The notes under the pieces were generated by a model. It was not told where the DNA came from and made no database searches. It saw only the letters and a program-made list of their open reading frames with translations. A stretch of DNA of 64,000 bases from Scatosoma sp900555925. Lineage in GTDB: Bacteria > Bacillota > Clostridia > Christensenellales > Borkfalkiaceae. Position 1 is the stretch's first letter. Each line of letters begins with the position of its first letter. The DNA lies in NCBI GenBank assembly GCA_959603585.1, contig CAUGYD010000001.1:124001-188000 (forward strand), read 5' to 3'. This document shows, one piece after another, positions 55,725 through 64,000 of the stretch. Made by a program: the position numbers and the translations under genes.

Positions 55725-57614
55725 ATGCTCATTTCCGCCGAAAATCTATCCTTCGGCTTCGCAGGCGCGCCCCTGCTCGAAAATATTTCCTTTACCCTGT
55801 CCGAAGGGGACAGGGTCGGGCTCATCGGCCCGAACGGAGAGGGGAAAACCACCCTGATTCGACTCATTCTCTCCGAACTCGAACCCGAAAGCGGGGCGCT
55901 GTTCAAAAAGAACGGCTGTCGGATCGGCTACCTCGCCCAAACGGGCGGCTACGACAGCGAAAACACCGCCTTCGAGGAAATGCGCTCCGTATTTCGGGAG
56001 GATATACGCGCGATCGACGCGCTCCGCGAAACGGAAGCAAAAATCGCGCGCGCGGAAGAAGGCTCCGCCGAGTACCGAGCGCTCTCCGCAAGGTACGACG
56101 CCTTAACCAAGCAAATCGCCGCGCGCGACAGCTATCACTACGAAATCAAAATCCGCACCGTCCTCAACGGCATGGGATTTTCCGACTCCTTTTCTCAGCC
56201 CGTTTCCACCATGTCGGGCGGGGAAAAGACGCGGCTCAAATTATGCAGGCTGCTTTTAGAAGAGCCCGAACTGCTCATTCTCGACGAGCCGACCAATCAC
56301 CTCGACATCAAAACCCTGTTCTGGCTGGAAGATTATCTCGCTTCCTTCAAGGGCGCCATCCTCACCGTCTCTCACGACCGCTATTTCCTCGACCGCCTCG
56401 TAAGGGAAATTTACGAGCTGGAAGGGGGAACTTTGTCCGTCTTTAAGGGTAACTATACGAAATACAAGCTCTTAAAAGCGGAAAAAAATGCCCGAATCTT
56501 AAAGGAATACGAAAAACAACAGGAAGAAATCGCGCATTTGCAGGACTATGTGGACAGAAATTTAGTGCGCGCCACGACCGCGAAATCCGCGCTCAGCCGC
56601 GTGAAAAAGCTGGAAAAAATGGAACGCATCGAAAGACCGCCTCTGCCGCCCTCTCCGCCCCGCTTTTCCTTTTCCTACGCCGAAAAACCCTATGAAAAGG
56701 TGCTGGAAGTTTCCGACCTCAGGCTCGCCGCGGGAGAAAAGGTCTTGCTCGAAAACGCTTCCTTTGCACTTACGCGCGGGGAAAAGTGCGCCGTCGTCGG
56801 AGACAACGGCACGGGGAAATCCACGCTCGTCAAAGAAATCGTCAAAAACAAAAATCCCGCCGTCAAAATCGGGCGCTTCGTGAAAGTCGCTTACTACGAT
56901 CAGGAAAACGCCAATCTCAATCCCGAAAATACCGTTCTCGGCGAGCTTTGGGAACGCCATGTCTTATGGGATCAGACCAAAGTGAGAAATATCCTCGCGC
57001 AGGCGAAACTCGACGCGGGCGACATGGACAAAAAAGTGCGCATGCTCTCGGGCGGGGAACGGGCAAAGCTCGCGCTGGCGGTATTCGAGTGCGAAAACGG
57101 GAACTTCCTCATCCTCGACGAGCCGACCAATCACCTCGACCTGCCCGCGCGGGAAAGTCTCGAAGACGCGCTCAAAGCGTTCGACGGGACGATCTTGTTC
57201 GTCTCCCACGACCGCTATTTCATTCAGGCTCTGGCGGGGAAAATCGTCGAACTTTCCGACGGAAAAGCCGTCGAATTCAAGGGAACTTACGACGAATACA
57301 ACGCTTTCAAAGCCGCCTTAAAAGACGGCGGGGAACGCCCCGCCCCCCAAAAGGCCGCGGAAGCAAAGCCCAAAGAGAGCGGATACCGCACAAAAGAAGA
57401 ACGCGCCGCCGAAACAAAAAAACGGCTGCGCGTCAAACAAATCGAGGAAGAAATCTCCGCGCTCGAAACGGAGGAAGCCGAAATCAATTCTCAGCTTGCC
57501 CTGCCTGAAATCGCGGGGAATTACGAGCTGCTCAAAGAAAAATGCGCAAGGCTGGAAGAGGTCAAAAACCTTTTGGACGGCTTATATGAAGAATATGAAA
57601 CGCTGATAGATTGA
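55725..57614 (+). CDS. ABC-F family ATPase (ribosome-associated type)
   Basis: 629 residues from MLISAENLSFGF at 55725 (GGGAGG 9-10 bases upstream). Two ABC domains with Walker A GPNGEGKTT (about 36-44) and GDNGTGKST (about 363-371), signatures MSGGEKTRLKLCRLL and LSGGERAKLALAVF, two Walker B ILDEPTNHLD, a linker (about 235-300) and a C-terminal coiled coil (about 560-629). ABC-F proteins act on the ribosome as translation factors or antibiotic protection proteins; which applies is unknown. It has a strong terminator. Confidence 0.94.
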   Translation: MLISAENLSFGFAGAPLLENISFTLSEGDRVGLIGPNGEGKTTLIRLILSELEPESGALFKKNGCRIGYLAQTGGYDSENTAFEEMRSVFREDIRAIDALRETEAKIARAEEGSAEYRALSARYDALTKQIAARDSYHYEIKIRTVLNGMGFSDSFSQPVSTMSGGEKTRLKLCRLLLEEPELLILDEPTNHLDIKTLFWLEDYLASFKGAILTVSHDRYFLDRLVREIYELEGGTLSVFKGNYTKYKLLKAEKNARILKEYEKQQEEIAHLQDYVDRNLVRATTAKSALSRVKKLEKMERIERPPLPPSPPRFSFSYAEKPYEKVLEVSDLRLAAGEKVLLENASFALTRGEKCAVVGDNGTGKSTLVKEIVKNKNPAVKIGRFVKVAYYDQENANLNPENTVLGELWERHVLWDQTKVRNILAQAKLDAGDMDKKVRMLSGGERAKLALAVFECENGNFLILDEPTNHLDLPARESLEDALKAFDGTILFVSHDRYFIQALAGKIVELSDGKAVEFKGTYDEYNAFKAALKDGGERPAPQKAAEAKPKESGYRTKEERAAETKKRLRVKQIEEEISALETEEAEINSQLALPEIAGNYELLKEKCARLEEVKNLLDGLYEEYETLID

Positions 57615-57619
57615 AGAAT

Positions 57620-57650
57620 CCCCCGCCGCTTTTTGCGGCGGGGGTATTTT
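57620..57650 (+). terminator. ABC-F terminator
   Basis: CCCCCGCCGC, TTTTT, GCGGCGGGGG, then TATTTTATT. Confidence 0.9.
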
Positions 57651-57759
57651 ATTGAGCGGAATCGGGAAGCCAAAAACAGTCTCCCCTATTTTACATCATG
57701 CCGACAAAAAGGCGGCAGAAAGATATTAACGGGGCTTTAAGCGGGAACGTCGGCAAAAA

Positions 57760-57960
57760 CTTGAAAAAATCACGGAGGTAAAGTTACCGATGAGGTTTTT
57801 AAGAGCCGACGGAGACAGAGCAGTTACCGACGAGAATGTGAAGAAATCATGGTAGTAAAGTTACCGACAGGGACTTGAAGAAACGGCGACAGTAAAGCTA
57901 CCGACAGGGATTGGAAGAAACGACCGAGGCAAAACCGTCAACAGAGCCGTAAGCAAACCT
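57760..57960. repeat. Degenerate minisatellite running into a permease gene
   Basis: About five copies of a 36-39 bp unit, each with TTACCGA or CTACCGA (57784, 57823, 57861, 57898) and a GAAGAAA block. The last copy lies inside the end of the permease gene (57898-58989) and supplies its stop codon and last residues. Confidence 0.75.
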
Positions 57961-58989
57961 ACCGTATTGCGGCGGTTCGGTCGGAAGTCCTCGAATATAA
58001 TCTATGAGGAAATAACAGCCGAGCCCGACAGCAAAAGCGACGGCAATCGTCAGCCACTGCTTCCAGCCGAACAGGAATTTTCGGGTATAGACGATACTGA
58101 GAATGATCGCTCCGACAATGATCAGAGCATAGGATAAAAGGTCTCCGCCCCACAAAGCGGTCATCAGAACGGTATAGGCGGGAATCATGGTCTTATAGCC
58201 GAACCAAGAATCGGAGTTCTGCTCCGAATCTTCGCTCTTTTCAAAGCGCACGAGGGAAAAGAGCAAGGCATAACAGACCGCGCCCGACAGCGCGGGAACG
58301 AGAATTTTCGTCGGCGTTATCAGGGAGTTATATATCTCTTTTCCCGCAATCAGGCGGGAAATATCATCCGCCCAGCCGAAAAGTATGGAATAAATAATAT
58401 AATCTCCCGCATTCACTTTATCGTTGAGTTTCGGGAAAAAGCCGCTCAAAAGCCCCACGAACAGACAGAGAATGAACGTATAAAAGACCATGAATACGAT
58501 TCCGTCCACGATGCGGTTGGCGCGGGAGAACGCGAAGGCGTTGACTCCGTACAGGCACACCGCGAGAAAGACGCTCAAAAAATATCCCGAGACGAAATAG
58601 ACAAGATGATAATGATTTTCGCGGACGACAACGGACAAAAAGCCCAGCCAATACGAAAGCGTATACGGGATAAACACGAGGAGAAGTCCCACCAAGGTTT
58701 TGACGAGGTAAATTTTTTCCCGCTTAATCGGCAGGGAATAAAACGCGTCCACGCTCCGCTTGTTCATTTTGAAGGAGTACATGAGGATCGGAGCGACGAT
58801 ACAGAGAATACAAAGCTCTATCATGACCGTTGAAAGGGGCGGGGTGTTGATGTCTACGAAATTCTCTCCGTATCGGAAGACGGGATCGAAATAAGAAAGC
58901 TCGACGAGGTACAAGCCCGCCGAAATCGCAGTCAGAATCACCAGCGGCCAAAAATTCTTTTTGAGTTCGTAAATAAAGTAGTGTTTCAT
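57898..58989 (-). CDS. ABC transporter permease (ABC-2-like)
   Basis: 363 residues from MKHYFIYELKKNFWPLVILT at 58989; the frame extends to 59019 but this ATG overlaps the ATPase stop by 4 bases. About eight transmembrane segments, with an MNKRSVDAFYSLPIKREKIYL motif (in parts) typical of YtrC/YtrD-like permeases. The last about 20 residues, after GRFAYGSVDG, are encoded by the tandem repeat and may be non-native. Partner of the ATPase upstream. Confidence 0.88.
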   Translation of the reverse strand: MKHYFIYELKKNFWPLVILTAISAGLYLVELSYFDPVFRYGENFVDINTPPLSTVMIELCILCIVAPILMYSFKMNKRSVDAFYSLPIKREKIYLVKTLVGLLLVFIPYTLSYWLGFLSVVVRENHYHLVYFVSGYFLSVFLAVCLYGVNAFAFSRANRIVDGIVFMVFYTFILCLFVGLLSGFFPKLNDKVNAGDYIIYSILFGWADDISRLIAGKEIYNSLITPTKILVPALSGAVCYALLFSLVRFEKSEDSEQNSDSWFGYKTMIPAYTVLMTALWGGDLLSYALIIVGAIILSIVYTRKFLFGWKQWLTIAVAFAVGLGCYFLIDYIRGLPTEPPQYGRFAYGSVDGFASVVSSNPCR

Positions 58990-59864
58990 TTCAGATACCC
59001 CCTGCTTTCCACTTCGCACGAGAAAAGTTCCTCGAAATCGACGGGAATTTCTTCGATAAACAGCGGATTCAGCGCCCGAAGTTTCGCCTCGATTTCCTCC
59101 GCGTTCCCCCGCGCCACGATTCGCACAACCCGACCCGTTCGGTTAAAGGACAGGCAGTCGAACCCAAGAATTTCTTCGTCGATCTCCGCGTCGTATGCCG
59201 CCTGGAATTTATGGATTTTATTCAAGTCCGCTTCGATTTCCCCCGAACAGGTAATCGTCTGATGGTCCAAAAGCCCGTAGCTGTCGCAAATGTCTTCGAG
59301 CTCGCGCAGGGAATGGCTGGATATGATTACCGCCGTGCCCGTCTCCTCCACGAGGTCGATGACTCCGCGCTTGAATACCAGCCGCGCGAGCGGGTCCAGG
59401 CCGTCGAACGCTTCGTCCAAAAGCAGATATTTCGGCTTCACCGCCAGCGCCAGCGAAACGAACACCTGACGTTTCATTCCCTTGGAAAAGTTGCGTATCG
59501 GAGCTTTCGGGTTGAGCTTGAATTTCTCCAAATATTCTAAGTATCGCCCCTCGTCGAAATTATAAAAAGTCTTATACAGCTCCGCTAAGCCGTTACTGCT
59601 CAGATTGGGCGTATAAAAGGGATCGTCGGGAAGAAAAAAGAGCTTTTTCTTGGCGTTCTCGTTTTCGTATACGCTTTCGCCGTCAATCAAAATCTCCCCT
59701 TCGTCCGCTTTCAGTACGCCCGACATCAGCCTTAACAGCGTCGATTTTCCCGCGCCGTTAATTCCTACAAGACCAAACACCGACCCGTCCCCGATGTCCA
59801 GTCCCACGTCTTTTAATACGGCAGTCTTTCCGTATCTCTTTGTCAATCCTCTGATCTCTATCAT
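58986..59864 (-). CDS. ABC transporter ATPase (YtrB/YtrE-like)
   Basis: 292 residues from MIEIRGLTKRYGKT at 59864, AGGTGATAAAA giving the SD. Walker A GINGAGKST (about 35-43), signature NFSKGMKRQVFVS, Walker B LLDEAFDGLD, then SSHSLRELED with the switch His. The last 70 residues are a regulatory C-terminal domain. Export-type ATPase in a GntR-linked operon, usually for antibiotic or cell-envelope stress. Substrate unknown. Confidence 0.93.
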   Translation of the reverse strand: MIEIRGLTKRYGKTAVLKDVGLDIGDGSVFGLVGINGAGKSTLLRLMSGVLKADEGEILIDGESVYENENAKKKLFFLPDDPFYTPNLSSNGLAELYKTFYNFDEGRYLEYLEKFKLNPKAPIRNFSKGMKRQVFVSLALAVKPKYLLLDEAFDGLDPLARLVFKRGVIDLVEETGTAVIISSHSLRELEDICDSYGLLDHQTITCSGEIEADLNKIHKFQAAYDAEIDEEILGFDCLSFNRTGRVVRIVARGNAEEIEAKLRALNPLFIEEIPVDFEELFSCEVESRGYLK

Positions 59865-60007
59865 TTTTATCACCTGACCTCCCCGTCAACAGAGTCTGTT
59901 CGAGTTTATGAAAACTCGCCCTCGTTCTCTTTGAAAAGCAAGCGTTTCGGGAAACATGCGCAAGCCCGCATATGCTCCGAAACTTCAACTTTTTTTCCGT
60001 CCGCCTT

Positions 60008-60361
60008 TCACGGCTCTTTTGAATACACCTCGTCGAGCGTCGCTTCCATCTCCTCGCGCGTATATCCCGCCCGCCGAAAATTTTCAAGCTGTACCCTCAA
60101 TTCCTCTATACGCTCCTTTTGTCCCGCGTCCGTATAGTCCGCATACGCGCCCTTCTTCGGCAAAATACGGATATAGCCTTCCTTCTCCAGCTCCGAATAC
60201 GCGCGCTCCACGGTGTTGGGATTGATTCCCAATTCCAGCGCCAAGGCTCGACAGGAAGGCAATTTCTCTCCGTACTTAATCGCTCCCAAACGAATGAGCT
60301 TCTCATACTCGGAAACAATATTTGCGTAAACGTTTTGTTTTCCCGTCAGTCGGATTTTCAT
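60008..60361 (-). CDS. GntR family regulator, YtrA subfamily
   Basis: 117 residues. The winged HTH is complete: KQNVYANIVSEYEKLIRLGA, then GEKLPSCRALALELGINPNTVERAYSELEKEGYI (in parts). A short C-terminal helical pair (about 80-117) replaces a larger effector domain, as in YtrA. Autorepressor of ABC operons in this family. AGAGGTAA precedes the ATG; a promoter with operator repeats is directly upstream. Confidence 0.92.
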   Translation of the reverse strand: MKIRLTGKQNVYANIVSEYEKLIRLGAIKYGEKLPSCRALALELGINPNTVERAYSELEKEGYIRILPKKGAYADYTDAGQKERIEELRVQLENFRRAGYTREEMEATLDEVYSKEP

Positions 60362-60380
60362 TTACCTCTTTCCCTTTTTG

Positions 60381-60412
60381 TATTATCTGTATTTTCTGTA
60401 CTATCTGTATTA
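60381..60412. promoter_or_regulatory. Candidate GntR operator repeats
   Basis: Minus-strand AATACAGATAGTACAG and AATACAGATAATACA are near-identical direct copies 17-18 bp apart between the -10 and the GntR start, where a YtrA-type repressor would block transcription. Confidence 0.6.
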
Positions 60413-60441
60413 AATATAACACAAAAATTTTTCTTTGTCAA
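60413..60441 (-). promoter_or_regulatory. GntR-ABC operon promoter
   Basis: TTGACA (60436-60441), 17 bp, TATATT (60413-60418) on the minus strand. Confidence 0.8.
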
Positions 60442-60560
60442 GAGTTTTTCAAAAATTTTCAAAAAAATATTTGTCACAGAGAACGAGTAAGGCGGAAAAA
60501 AGACGGAATACCGGCGAAAACGGCGAAAAACGGAAATTTTTTGTCTGAAAGACAGGCAAA

Positions 60561-60603
60561 AACAGCCGCGGTTCTTTTGAAAATTTCCCGCGGCTGTTTA
60601 TTA
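60561..60603 (-). terminator. Terminator downstream of the gene at 60691
   Basis: AACAGCCGCGG (60561-60571) and CCGCGGCTGTT (60588-60598) form an 11-bp stem. On the minus strand it is followed by TTTTTGCC. Confidence 0.75.
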
Positions 60604-60690
60604 TAGATTTATTGTTTTGTAAGGGGGATCAAAAAATACGAATATAAAATATGATTTCAGGCAAAATATTCAGAAACGGAATGTCCTATA

Positions 60691-61137
60691 TCAGACGTCC
60701 AATTTTCCTATATACTTATATTTCCATCCTAAAAGAGACGGCAACTTACGCTTTTCGATAAAGTCCCTGAAAATTTCCTCTACTTTTTCAATACTTTCCG
60801 TCTTGCATTCATACCAACCCATTTCACCGAAAGAATCGTATCTGTCTATAGAGAGATAAAAAAAATTCGCTTTAACCTTTCGCGAAAAAATTTTCCTTTT
60901 GACGCAGTGAAACACCGATAATTCCGCCACTCCCGACATGGGCGGAAGCGGATTTATAACAATATTCGTATGCTCTTTATTCGCCGTTTCATAAGCGCGT
61001 TTCAAAAGCGAAAAACGTTCAGACAAATCGCAAAACGATGCCAGTTCACGACTGTGCTCTCTGACTTCTTTTTCATCGCAATAGTCTATCATACTCGCAT
61101 CGATTCTACAATAAAATTTCGAATCCGTCTCGTTCAT
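60691..61137 (-). CDS. Hypothetical protein
   Basis: 148 residues from MNETDSKFYCRIDASMIDYC at 61137 (GGGGAGGAACCGA upstream). Mixed alpha/beta, several acidic and aromatic clusters (KVKANFFYLSIDRYDSFGEM, KRKLPSLLGWKYKYIG). No family recognised. It has a consensus promoter at 61294-61322 and a 150-base leader with a hairpin (61209-61218 pairing with 61232-61242) and its own terminator, so it is a single-gene unit. Confidence 0.7.
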   Translation of the reverse strand: MNETDSKFYCRIDASMIDYCDEKEVREHSRELASFCDLSERFSLLKRAYETANKEHTNIVINPLPPMSGVAELSVFHCVKRKIFSRKVKANFFYLSIDRYDSFGEMGWYECKTESIEKVEEIFRDFIEKRKLPSLLGWKYKYIGKLDV

Positions 61138-61593
61138 TCGGTTCCTCCCCTTATTTACATAATTTCCTCGGAATAATTCCAAACTTGTGTTGCTTCCGCT
61201 TTCGATTATTTCCCGTTTCGATAAAAAAATCAAAACGGGAAATTTGGTTTCAGAGGATAAAAATGCGCTCCCGCTATTTACTCGTTTTTTATTATTATAC
61301 AAAAAGCGAATTACTCTGTCAATGATTTTTCTTTCAGCTAAATCAGAAAAAGCGAGTCAATGTCATCGATCGTTTTCTTTTATTCTACTATTTCAGTTAT
61401 ACTCAATCCCCCCCTTTTTAAGAAAATGATGGTTAACTTGACTTTCATGCCTCTTATTAACTCAACAAGCCGTCGGCGCATCACATTGTCGTACGGAATG
61501 AAACATGCTTTGGTATCCTGCCTGTCGTTATCTCGTATTTTTCATCTGCGAAAGATTACTTTTAAGATAAAATTTGATTAAGTCAATCTTTTT
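61138..61593. other. Intergenic stretch with little content
   Basis: 456 bp. The left part holds the promoter (61294-61322) and leader of the gene at 60691. From 61323 to 61593 I see no gene, RNA or repeat; short frames on the plus strand lack a ribosome binding site. Confidence 0.6.
61294..61322 (-). promoter_or_regulatory. Promoter of the hypothetical gene at 60691
   Basis: TTGACA (61317-61322), 17 bp, TATAAT (61294-61299): perfect boxes. Confidence 0.85.
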
Positions 61594-62625
61594 TCAACTG
61601 CATTTGAGTTTTTTTCGGAAAAATTTATACCCCAGCCATGTCGCTTTCCCTTGCAGCTTAAACGGCAGCCAATTCACGATGCTCGTATACGTATGATATT
61701 TCAAATATTTATACAGCTTCTTATCCCTTTCCTTTATGTACTCCCAAAGCCCTTTCAGTTCCGTTTTCCGTCTCTTTACGTTATCTTTCCCCGCCGATGT
61801 AAACGTCACCGTCAACGTCATCACCACTGCCAGATCGTGCAGCATGTATCTTCTCAATCCTTTCGGAAAAAGCGTTATTTCCCTGTACGTATATGCCTTT
61901 ATCAGCTCTTTCATCACTCGGATTTGCTGTAAATACCTCTTCGTGATATTCTCCGCGCTCACCGATTGGTCGTTTCTGCCGATATAATACCGATACAGCG
62001 GTATTTCCATATAACTCAGCTTCTCCATATACGGCAGCGGTTTATACGCAAAGATATTATCCACATAAAACGTATGCTCCGGCAATACCGTTTTACTCTC
62101 CCTAAGTTTCTCCGTACGATATACGAGCGCGTGCATCAGCAATACGGACGAGACGTGAAAACGTTTCACCTCTTCCCACGTAAACAAGTCCTTTTTCGGA
62201 AAATTTTTCCGAAAGCTCCTTTCATATCTATCCCCCGTACTCACTTTCTCATACACGAAATCCGCAATATACACGTCGGGGAGCTTTTTCTCGTTTATAT
62301 CGCGCTTTATCCTGTCCGTCAGCGTTTTCAACGCTTCCTTATCCAGCCAATCGTCCGAATCCACCACCTTATAGTACAGCCCCGTCGCAAGCTCCAAGCC
62401 TTTATTCACTCCCGAACCGTGGCCGCCGTTCTCTTTATGGACTGCCTTCACGATATTCGGATATTCCGTCTCATACCTGTCCGCTATAATTCCCGTATTA
62501 TCCGTCGACTCGTCGTCTATCAGAATAATTTCGCAGTCGGTTCCCGCGCTCAGCAGGCTCTCCATGCACCTCGACAGATATTCTTCCGAATTATAACACG
62601 GCACCGCAAACGTTATCAGCTTCAT
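61594..62625 (-). CDS. Family 2 glycosyltransferase
   Basis: 343 residues from MKLITFAVPCYNSEEYLSRC at 62625. GT2 core: EIILIDDESTDNTG (34-47, first Asp motif), ENGGHGSGVNKGLE, and VVDSDDWLD with the DxD region. The last 100 residues are helical and basic, ending WLPFKLQGKATWLGYKFF. Its ATG overlaps the upstream stop (ATGA), so it is co-expressed with the GtrA-like and MBOAT genes. Likely adds a sugar to a surface glycan. Confidence 0.93.
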   Translation of the reverse strand: MKLITFAVPCYNSEEYLSRCMESLLSAGTDCEIILIDDESTDNTGIIADRYETEYPNIVKAVHKENGGHGSGVNKGLELATGLYYKVVDSDDWLDKEALKTLTDRIKRDINEKKLPDVYIADFVYEKVSTGDRYERSFRKNFPKKDLFTWEEVKRFHVSSVLLMHALVYRTEKLRESKTVLPEHTFYVDNIFAYKPLPYMEKLSYMEIPLYRYYIGRNDQSVSAENITKRYLQQIRVMKELIKAYTYREITLFPKGLRRYMLHDLAVVMTLTVTFTSAGKDNVKRRKTELKGLWEYIKERDKKLYKYLKYHTYTSIVNWLPFKLQGKATWLGYKFFRKKLKCS

Positions 62626-63071
62626 TTTTTCTCGTCCTCTGTCTTTTCTTTCTTTGCTTCGCCTTCGGGGAACACAATCTTGAAAATGGGGAAGAAGATG
62701 ACCATGGAAATTCCTCCCACCACCACGGTATTGATGACCTGATACAGTGCAGTCGGCAGATGTTCCGCCGCCAGCGGCAGCCATAAACTATTTAACGCCG
62801 TCGTCGCAAACGTAATCAATACCCACGCGATAAAATACCACATGATCTGGAACGGAATATTCCCCTTCGATTTATACGTGATATTCCTTTGCAGAGGGAA
62901 ATTGATGCACTGCGCCAGAAACGAACCGATCCAGAACGAGATCGTATACCCCAAACCTCCGCCGATAATCACTTCTCCCGCGGCGTTATACGCGGGCGCA
63001 AATCCGATGATCGTCCATTTCACTCCCCACGGCAACTCTATCCCCGGCCATATCCATTCGATTTTTGCCAT
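62622..63071 (-). CDS. GtrA-like four-helix membrane protein
   Basis: 149 residues from MAKIEWIWPGIEL at 63071. Four transmembrane helices (about 17-60 as two, 72-95, 105-130). NFPLQRNITYKSKG and FATTALNSLWLP resemble GtrA family flippase-like proteins that move lipid-linked sugars. The start is uncertain: a GTG at 63107 overlaps the MBOAT stop by one base and would add 12 residues; neither has a strong SD. The family assignment is moderate. Confidence 0.7.
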   Translation of the reverse strand: MAKIEWIWPGIELPWGVKWTIIGFAPAYNAAGEVIIGGGLGYTISFWIGSFLAQCINFPLQRNITYKSKGNIPFQIMWYFIAWVLITFATTALNSLWLPLAAEHLPTALYQVINTVVVGGISMVIFFPIFKIVFPEGEAKKEKTEDEKK

Positions 63072-63106
63072 TTCCAACCCGAACGCATACGGCAGAAACG
63101 TATACA

Positions 63107-64000
63107 CTAGATAAACAAAAACGTCAATGTACGGCGAGAGGCTTCCGTTTCGGTCAGCTCCCGAGAAACGCCCGCTTTCTCCCAATCGGGATACAGATTG
63201 TTTAATCGGCTCATCGCAAACAACGAAACGCCGACGAACATAAATTGCAGACCGTTCATTCCCAACGACTCGAACGAAGATTCAAAATAACCGTTCCCGA
63301 ATCCGAAGGCCGTGAAAATTTTTCCGAACGCTTCGCAAAACTCCCCGATGGATTGCGCTCTGAACAATAAGAGAGAAGGAATCATGAATATGTAGACGAT
63401 AAATATTCTGAAAAAACGCACCGTTTTCCCTTCAAAGTTCACATTTTTCCTTTGAAAAACTGCGGATATCCGAGGTAATAACACGCTCTCCAAACTTACC
63501 ATAATCCCCGCGTAGAGCCCCCAAAACACGTAGGTCCAATTCGCGCCGTGCCACAGCCCGCACAGGAAAAAGACTACGAGCGTGTTTATTATCTTTCTCG
63601 CCTTGCCCTTGCGATTTCCCCCCAAGGGAATATACACATATTGCGTAAACCACTGATTGAGCGTAATGTGCCAACGGCGGAAAAATTCCGTATAGCTCGC
63701 CGAAAGCAGCGGTTTATTGAAATTGCGGGAAAGGCTCATTCCCATCAGCCGCGCCGAACCCATCGCGATTTCCGAATACCCCGCAAAATCGCAGTAGATC
63801 TGCACGAAAAACAGCAATGCCGCCAAAATCACGGACAAAGCGGTCGCCTCCGATAAATTCGCAAAGACATGGTTCACGAACACCCCGCACATATCCGCGA
63901 TCACGCATTTACGGAAAAATCCGAGCAATAAAAATTCCATTCCCTCCGTAAAGTATTCCTTTCGGAACTTCCGCTCCTCTTTCAATTGGGGGAGTAGTTT
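63107..64000 (-). CDS. MBOAT family O-acyltransferase, N-terminus outside window
   Basis: At least 297 residues, open at base 64000. The frame near the edge reads LLPQLKEERKFRKEYFTEG, a familiar internal segment of AlgI/DltB-type MBOATs, so about 150-180 N-terminal residues are missing. The signature FFLCGLWHGANWTYVFWGLY holds the catalytic His; SRNFNKPLLSASYTEFFRRWHITL and YIPLGGNRKGK (each in part) are also typical. O-acetylation of a surface polysaccharide or D-alanylation is possible; the GT2 partner favours the former. Confidence 0.92.
   Translation of the reverse strand, partial: KLLPQLKEERKFRKEYFTEGMEFLLLGFFRKCVIADMCGVFVNHVFANLSEATALSVILAALLFFVQIYCDFAGYSEIAMGSARLMGMSLSRNFNKPLLSASYTEFFRRWHITLNQWFTQYVYIPLGGNRKGKARKIINTLVVFFLCGLWHGANWTYVFWGLYAGIMVSLESVLLPRISAVFQRKNVNFEGKTVRFFRIFIVYIFMIPSLLLFRAQSIGEFCEAFGKIFTAFGFGNGYFESSFESLGMNGLQFMFVGVSLFAMSRLNNLYPDWEKAGVSRELTETEASRRTLTFLFI

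Noticed and set aside
57760..57960. CRISPR-like repeats at the permease end
   Set aside because: Units of 36-39 bp vary throughout their length and have no separate spacers.
61323..61593. Transposase remnant or hidden gene
   Set aside because: No coherent frame, terminal repeats or conserved motif could be found on either strand.

Overview
The window looks like a chromosomal segment of an anaerobic Bacillota, most likely a Clostridia-type gut lineage. I infer this from an McsA-McsB-ClpC arginine-phosphorylation system, two DegV proteins, an RsbV/RsbW/SigB-type sigma module, CotF-like small proteins, an archaeal-type prolyl-tRNA synthetase, strong GGAGG ribosome binding sites, and many promoters with TTGACA-like and TATAAT-like boxes exactly 17 bp apart. 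The exact taxon cannot be read from the sequence. No rRNA, tRNA, CRISPR array, intact insertion sequence or prophage was seen. Almost every gene is a chromosomal housekeeping or lineage-specific gene.

Layout. 1-4.4 kb: a truncated membrane protein, the MscL channel, a zinc-ribbon membrane protein, a GH36-like protein that has lost its catalytic motifs, and two overlapping CotF-like genes. 4.4-8 kb: endonuclease III, a DUF3343 protein divergent from a cysteine desulfurase-like enzyme, three small genes. 8-14.3 kb: a minus-strand shikimate cluster (aroC, aroB, aroA, aroE, aroQ, aroK, plus an SDR reductase). 14.4-19.4 kb: clpC, mcsB and mcsA, headed by a membrane-anchored XRE regulator where ctsR normally sits. 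19.7-28 kb: two degV genes, proS, a phosphoglucomutase/phosphomannomutase and transketolase. 28-35.6 kb: a tandem-repeat tract, nitroreductase, AraC regulator, a broken leucine-rich-repeat lipoprotein gene, an SPFH/RHH pair, an S41 protease and a PucR-type regulator. 35.9-41.1 kb: a large membrane protein, an ATPase, a second nitroreductase and the sigma-factor operon. 41.2-46.9 kb: HAD phosphatase, ProX-like editing protein, a degenerate dehydrogenase-like protein, hisC, a metal exporter-like permease and tsaD. 47.2-51.4 kb: secA-prfB. 51.6-57.6 kb: a small XRE regulator with an operator array, bioY-metK, a PflX-like radical SAM protein and an ABC-F ATPase. 57.9-60.4 kb: a GntR-ABC-permease operon. 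61.6-64 kb: a glycan-modification operon (MBOAT, GtrA-like, GT2) that runs off the right edge.

How parts fit together. The aro genes cover the steps from DAHP to chorismate (DAHP synthase itself is absent). hisC at 43.7 kb could serve histidine or aromatic amino acid transamination. ProS belongs to the type that usually lacks a cis-editing domain, and the ProX-like protein at 42.0 kb could supply editing in trans. metK and bioY form one transcription unit.

The most unusual signals are: (i) four genes whose start codon lies 6-9 bp after a near-consensus -10 box and which lack a Shine-Dalgarno sequence, suggesting leaderless mRNAs; (ii) two apparent pseudoenzymes (GH36-like and glycerol-1-phosphate-dehydrogenase-like); (iii) replacement of CtsR by a membrane XRE protein; (iv) a sigma operon with one canonical and one degenerate anti-sigma ATPase-fold protein; (v) several degenerate minisatellites in intergenic or terminal coding sequence; (vi) a lipoprotein gene with a homopolymer frameshift in its signal peptide plus two further lesions; and (vii) an alternating GGTA/TACC operator array next to a small XRE gene.
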